The notes below the pieces were generated by a model. The model was given only the letters and a program-made list of their open reading frames with translations, was not told where the DNA came from and searched no databases. From the IMG/VR virus record IMGVR_UViG_3300033143_000290, positions 1 to 23,411 of that record: a stretch of 23,411 nucleotides of DNA. The stretch is one strand, 5' to 3'. The stretch is from a virus. This document shows, in pieces, positions 22,401-23,411 of the stretch (the stretch's first letter is position 1; each line of letters starts with the position of its first letter). The position numbers were made by a program, and so were the translations under genes.

Positions 22401-23411
22401 AAATAGCAATTACAAATCTTACTAGTGGTAAAAACTCTATAAATAATCCTTCTGAAACTCAAATATTTAATGAAGCTGAACAGGTTCATATAACCGAAAT
22501 GTTTGTAGCTAATATTTCAAAAGGTATTGATCTTTTAAGTTCTTTAAAGAAAAAAGGTTTAGATGTTAATTACGCTTTAGAAAGAGATAACTCAAGTTTG
22601 ATATCTAGATACAAAGTAATGCTAGACGCTAGAGTTAAAGATCCTAAAAATAATACAACAGAAGAGGATGCAAAAGCAGAGTTAGAAGAGTTTACACAAG
22701 GTATAAATGACGGCACAATTAATGGTACTACTTTTGTATCAACAGTAACACTGGCTAATGGTGAAACTAAGCTGGTTTACGATGTTGTTGTTAGTCAAAC
22801 AAATTCAATTGCTAATCAAGCTAGTGAAACAGTATTTCATGAGCTCAATCACGTTATAGCTTCAGAGGCTCTTAGCACTAATCCTAATGCGTTTAAACCT
22901 GTTGCTGGTAGTATACTATCTTATTTAGCGGACAATGATCCTAAGGCTTATCTTAGAATAATTCAAAAAGCTGATACAAGTAGAGCTGACGAGGTTGTTA
23001 TGGCATTTTTAGAAGAGCTTTCTGGTAAAAGAATAAATATAAAGAAAGCTTCAAGTTTTAATTTATGGAATAAATTAGGTTATGGAGTAAACAATGCTGT
23101 AAAATCAGGTACTGATTCAGATTTTAACATGGATTTTTCTGGGCCAAATGGAGCTTTGCAGTTTTTTCAAACTATGGCAGACGCTTGGAATAATGGAGAA
23201 CTAACTGTCGATGCTTTAACTAGTATAATGGATGCTGATGTATGGCAAGGTGAAGGAGCAGGAACTCTTGATGAAGTTATTATCACAGGTAAAAGCAGCA
23301 AAAGATCTCAACTAACTCCAAAAGGAATTTCATTTTATAATGATTTTAAAAAAGGTCTTTATACTAATAAAGATTTAGTTGCTATAGTTAGAAAAAAACC
23401 TTTAAACCAGG
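19442..23411 (+). CDS. Giant polyvalent/ejection protein with HExxH metallopeptidase domain, 3'-truncated
   Basis: The frame stays open from the ATG at 19442 to the window end, giving at least 1323 residues. Residues 35-110 are acidic, Ser/Lys-rich and probably disordered; residues about 330-640 are largely helical and charged. Residues about 667-850 are Gly/Ala-rich with membrane-like stretches (APFYAALVGTTYLTG, AGMAVASGTSGGMYAG), as in large ejected phage proteins. Residues 1133-1137 read HELNH, an HExxH zinc site preceded by strands and the turn ASETVF. A likely third ligand is E1184 or E1191/E1192 in ADEVVMAFLEEL. This matches zincin-type domains in polyvalent proteins that phages deliver with DNA. 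Two LDEV-x-I-x-G motifs (residues 224-231 and 1276-1283) resemble TonB boxes. The gene closes the ejection module, with its end unseen. The peptidase family and target are unknown. Confidence 0.8.
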   Translation, partial: MNELETYVASLQDQNLGEEEMKAKVKAWKLANEPLLEKEKEDSPSKFKSDGSLNAEAFSDETKETAVKANEATKKEKDSANAIPVVESDEKNTESTSVDSTSESYFTKRGDETIFDLEAFGNEVTRQAARVVNLPEENKTYDLGAGSYKVEYKPDGGVVLFSKPIGADEWSSAEGDPLRTSTIAQILGIGDPSFDIDDYDIELPEITDVKAEDDEELVEGAENLDEVAIEGIIENKNKYKINGQIYSHAELKNSIRENKKGFEKLTKVSEYIQAHKNAGSDVEELGTGYIGSIEEEYDNYVIDTTISENKRLEIERFVNDIDFSPKTSVRTQSTGDYNDIKFGIAPTKEVTYQPYEEELDRAREILSQQNSSVINSIPITTSQVHGLAREIIKNKKIDQANGQLKKDFYESLPEEKRQEFFDFVLNRVRKNEQIYKGKLPKYVDFRGETINRKEFKERLDFEDRLEKLKTGDTAGNVRRLTTAIYQDKATLQELAKEIKEAQANGFDISELSNEYNSIINTMNKRIEGVNSFKKDLKFAFEDIQLDYSAYINNQKDYVSDSYEIEWLKRNYSQLQKYFGGFGEPGDLVLNSTSYALGGLQQLLGLMDTFSGAPSSDMTIKNVQEKLLNIQSDVIDYRNKRKERYVEAPTFDNAFSSLGNMGEYLFDQGLEMAPFYAALVGTTYLTGNPYAGMAVASGTSGGMYAGERYNEMLNGGRKYNFNDMNLAMLGYSSLEFVGGQLPNWKIFKALKGKYSGTVGAEKLVGGIDDWARRRMNGLPEYAKLVALDVAGEVALTQAGQNIIDGRPIFTGMKEAGFMSLVFSNTMYVAPQFAGGIMSALSTPKMNAEFKYNVALWNTIEASLYDSRFKEKTIRKGLTDEQVQDMLGQQEGLLRANEGILLDLQPKLKELNIEGFKIYTQAMQGLADLQDKAKAINNNQAYDNATKQKLLEPLRLEFEFIIAARNEYTQAFTKTFNLLPKAERNRIRKIAITNLTSGKNSINNPSETQIFNEAEQVHITEMFVANISKGIDLLSSLKKKGLDVNYALERDNSSLISRYKVMLDARVKDPKNNTTEEDAKAELEEFTQGINDGTINGTTFVSTVTLANGETKLVYDVVVSQTNSIANQASETVFHELNHVIASEALSTNPNAFKPVAGSILSYLADNDPKAYLRIIQKADTSRADEVVMAFLEELSGKRINIKKASSFNLWNKLGYGVNNAVKSGTDSDFNMDFSGPNGALQFFQTMADAWNNGELTVDALTSIMDADVWQGEGAGTLDEVIITGKSSKRSQLTPKGISFYNDFKKGLYTNKDLVAIVRKKPLNQ
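22838..22852 (+). other. HExxH zinc-binding motif (HELNH)
   Basis: Codons CAT GAG CTC AAT CAC encode residues 1133-1137 of the giant protein. The motif is preceded by strand-like sequence (TKLVYDVVVSQ) and by an N-cap ASETVF, the usual setting of a zincin active-site helix. E1184, in ADEVVMAFLEEL, lies 47 residues further on. Confidence 0.75.
23267..23290 (+). other. TonB-box/plug-like motif LDEVIITG
   Basis: Residues 1276-1283 of the giant protein read LDEVIITG, followed by KSSKRSQL. Bacteroidota SusC/TonB-dependent transporters start their plug with LDEVVVTG or close variants. A second, weaker copy (LDEVAIEG) is encoded at 20111-20134, residues 224-231. Confidence 0.5.

Noticed and set aside
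1-23411. tRNA genes, CRISPR array, IS elements, integrase or attachment sites
   Set aside because: No cloverleaf, regular direct-repeat array, transposase/recombinase motif or terminal inverted repeat was seen; nearly every base is in a structural gene.

Overview
The window reads as the virion-structure module of a tailed, podovirus-type bacteriophage. All genes lie on the + strand, packed head to tail with gaps of 0 to about 75 bases, and both ends are cut inside genes. The DNA is AT-rich (about one third G+C by eye). Almost none of the start codons has a Shine-Dalgarno sequence; starts follow A/T-only leaders (TAAATG, TTAATG, ATTATG). That style is typical of Bacteroidota (Flavobacteriia and relatives) and their phages. 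With the protein types seen (long portal, P22 gp4-like and gp10-like tail proteins), it suggests a marine Bacteroidota phage of crAss-like or related podovirus type. That assignment comes from recalled family features, not from a search.

Layout: (1) 2-1636, large terminase subunit, 5' end missing, with a sharp base-composition change near base 380. (2) 1637-7672, head module: portal, probable scaffold, major capsid protein, a stem-loop after the capsid gene, a conserved unknown protein, and a clear intrinsic terminator at 7694-7715. (3) 7737-17197, neck and tail module: a small connector candidate, a P22 gp4-like adaptor with an extra N-terminal beta domain, a 1832-residue gp10-like tail protein, and a 641-residue companion that looks like the rest of the same architecture. 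Both tail proteins carry copies of one beta-rich module. (4) 17208-17669, a cupin-fold protein. (5) 17666 to the end, a probable ejection (internal virion) module: a small coiled-coil protein, an unknown 367-residue protein, and a giant protein of at least 1323 residues that runs off the window.

The giant protein is the most interesting item. It has a disordered acidic N-terminus, long helical stretches, a Gly/Ala-rich membrane-like section and an HExxH zinc-metallopeptidase motif (HELNH). It also has two LDEV-x-I-x-G motifs resembling the TonB-box/plug signature of Bacteroidota outer-membrane transporters. It is plausibly a polyvalent protein delivered into the host with the DNA.

The genes fit one late programme: terminase and portal package DNA into a scaffolded procapsid, connector and tail proteins close and decorate the portal vertex, and the last genes supply material ejected at infection. 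No tRNA, CRISPR, IS element, integrase, lysis or replication gene is visible, and no gene-free stretch reaches 300 bases.
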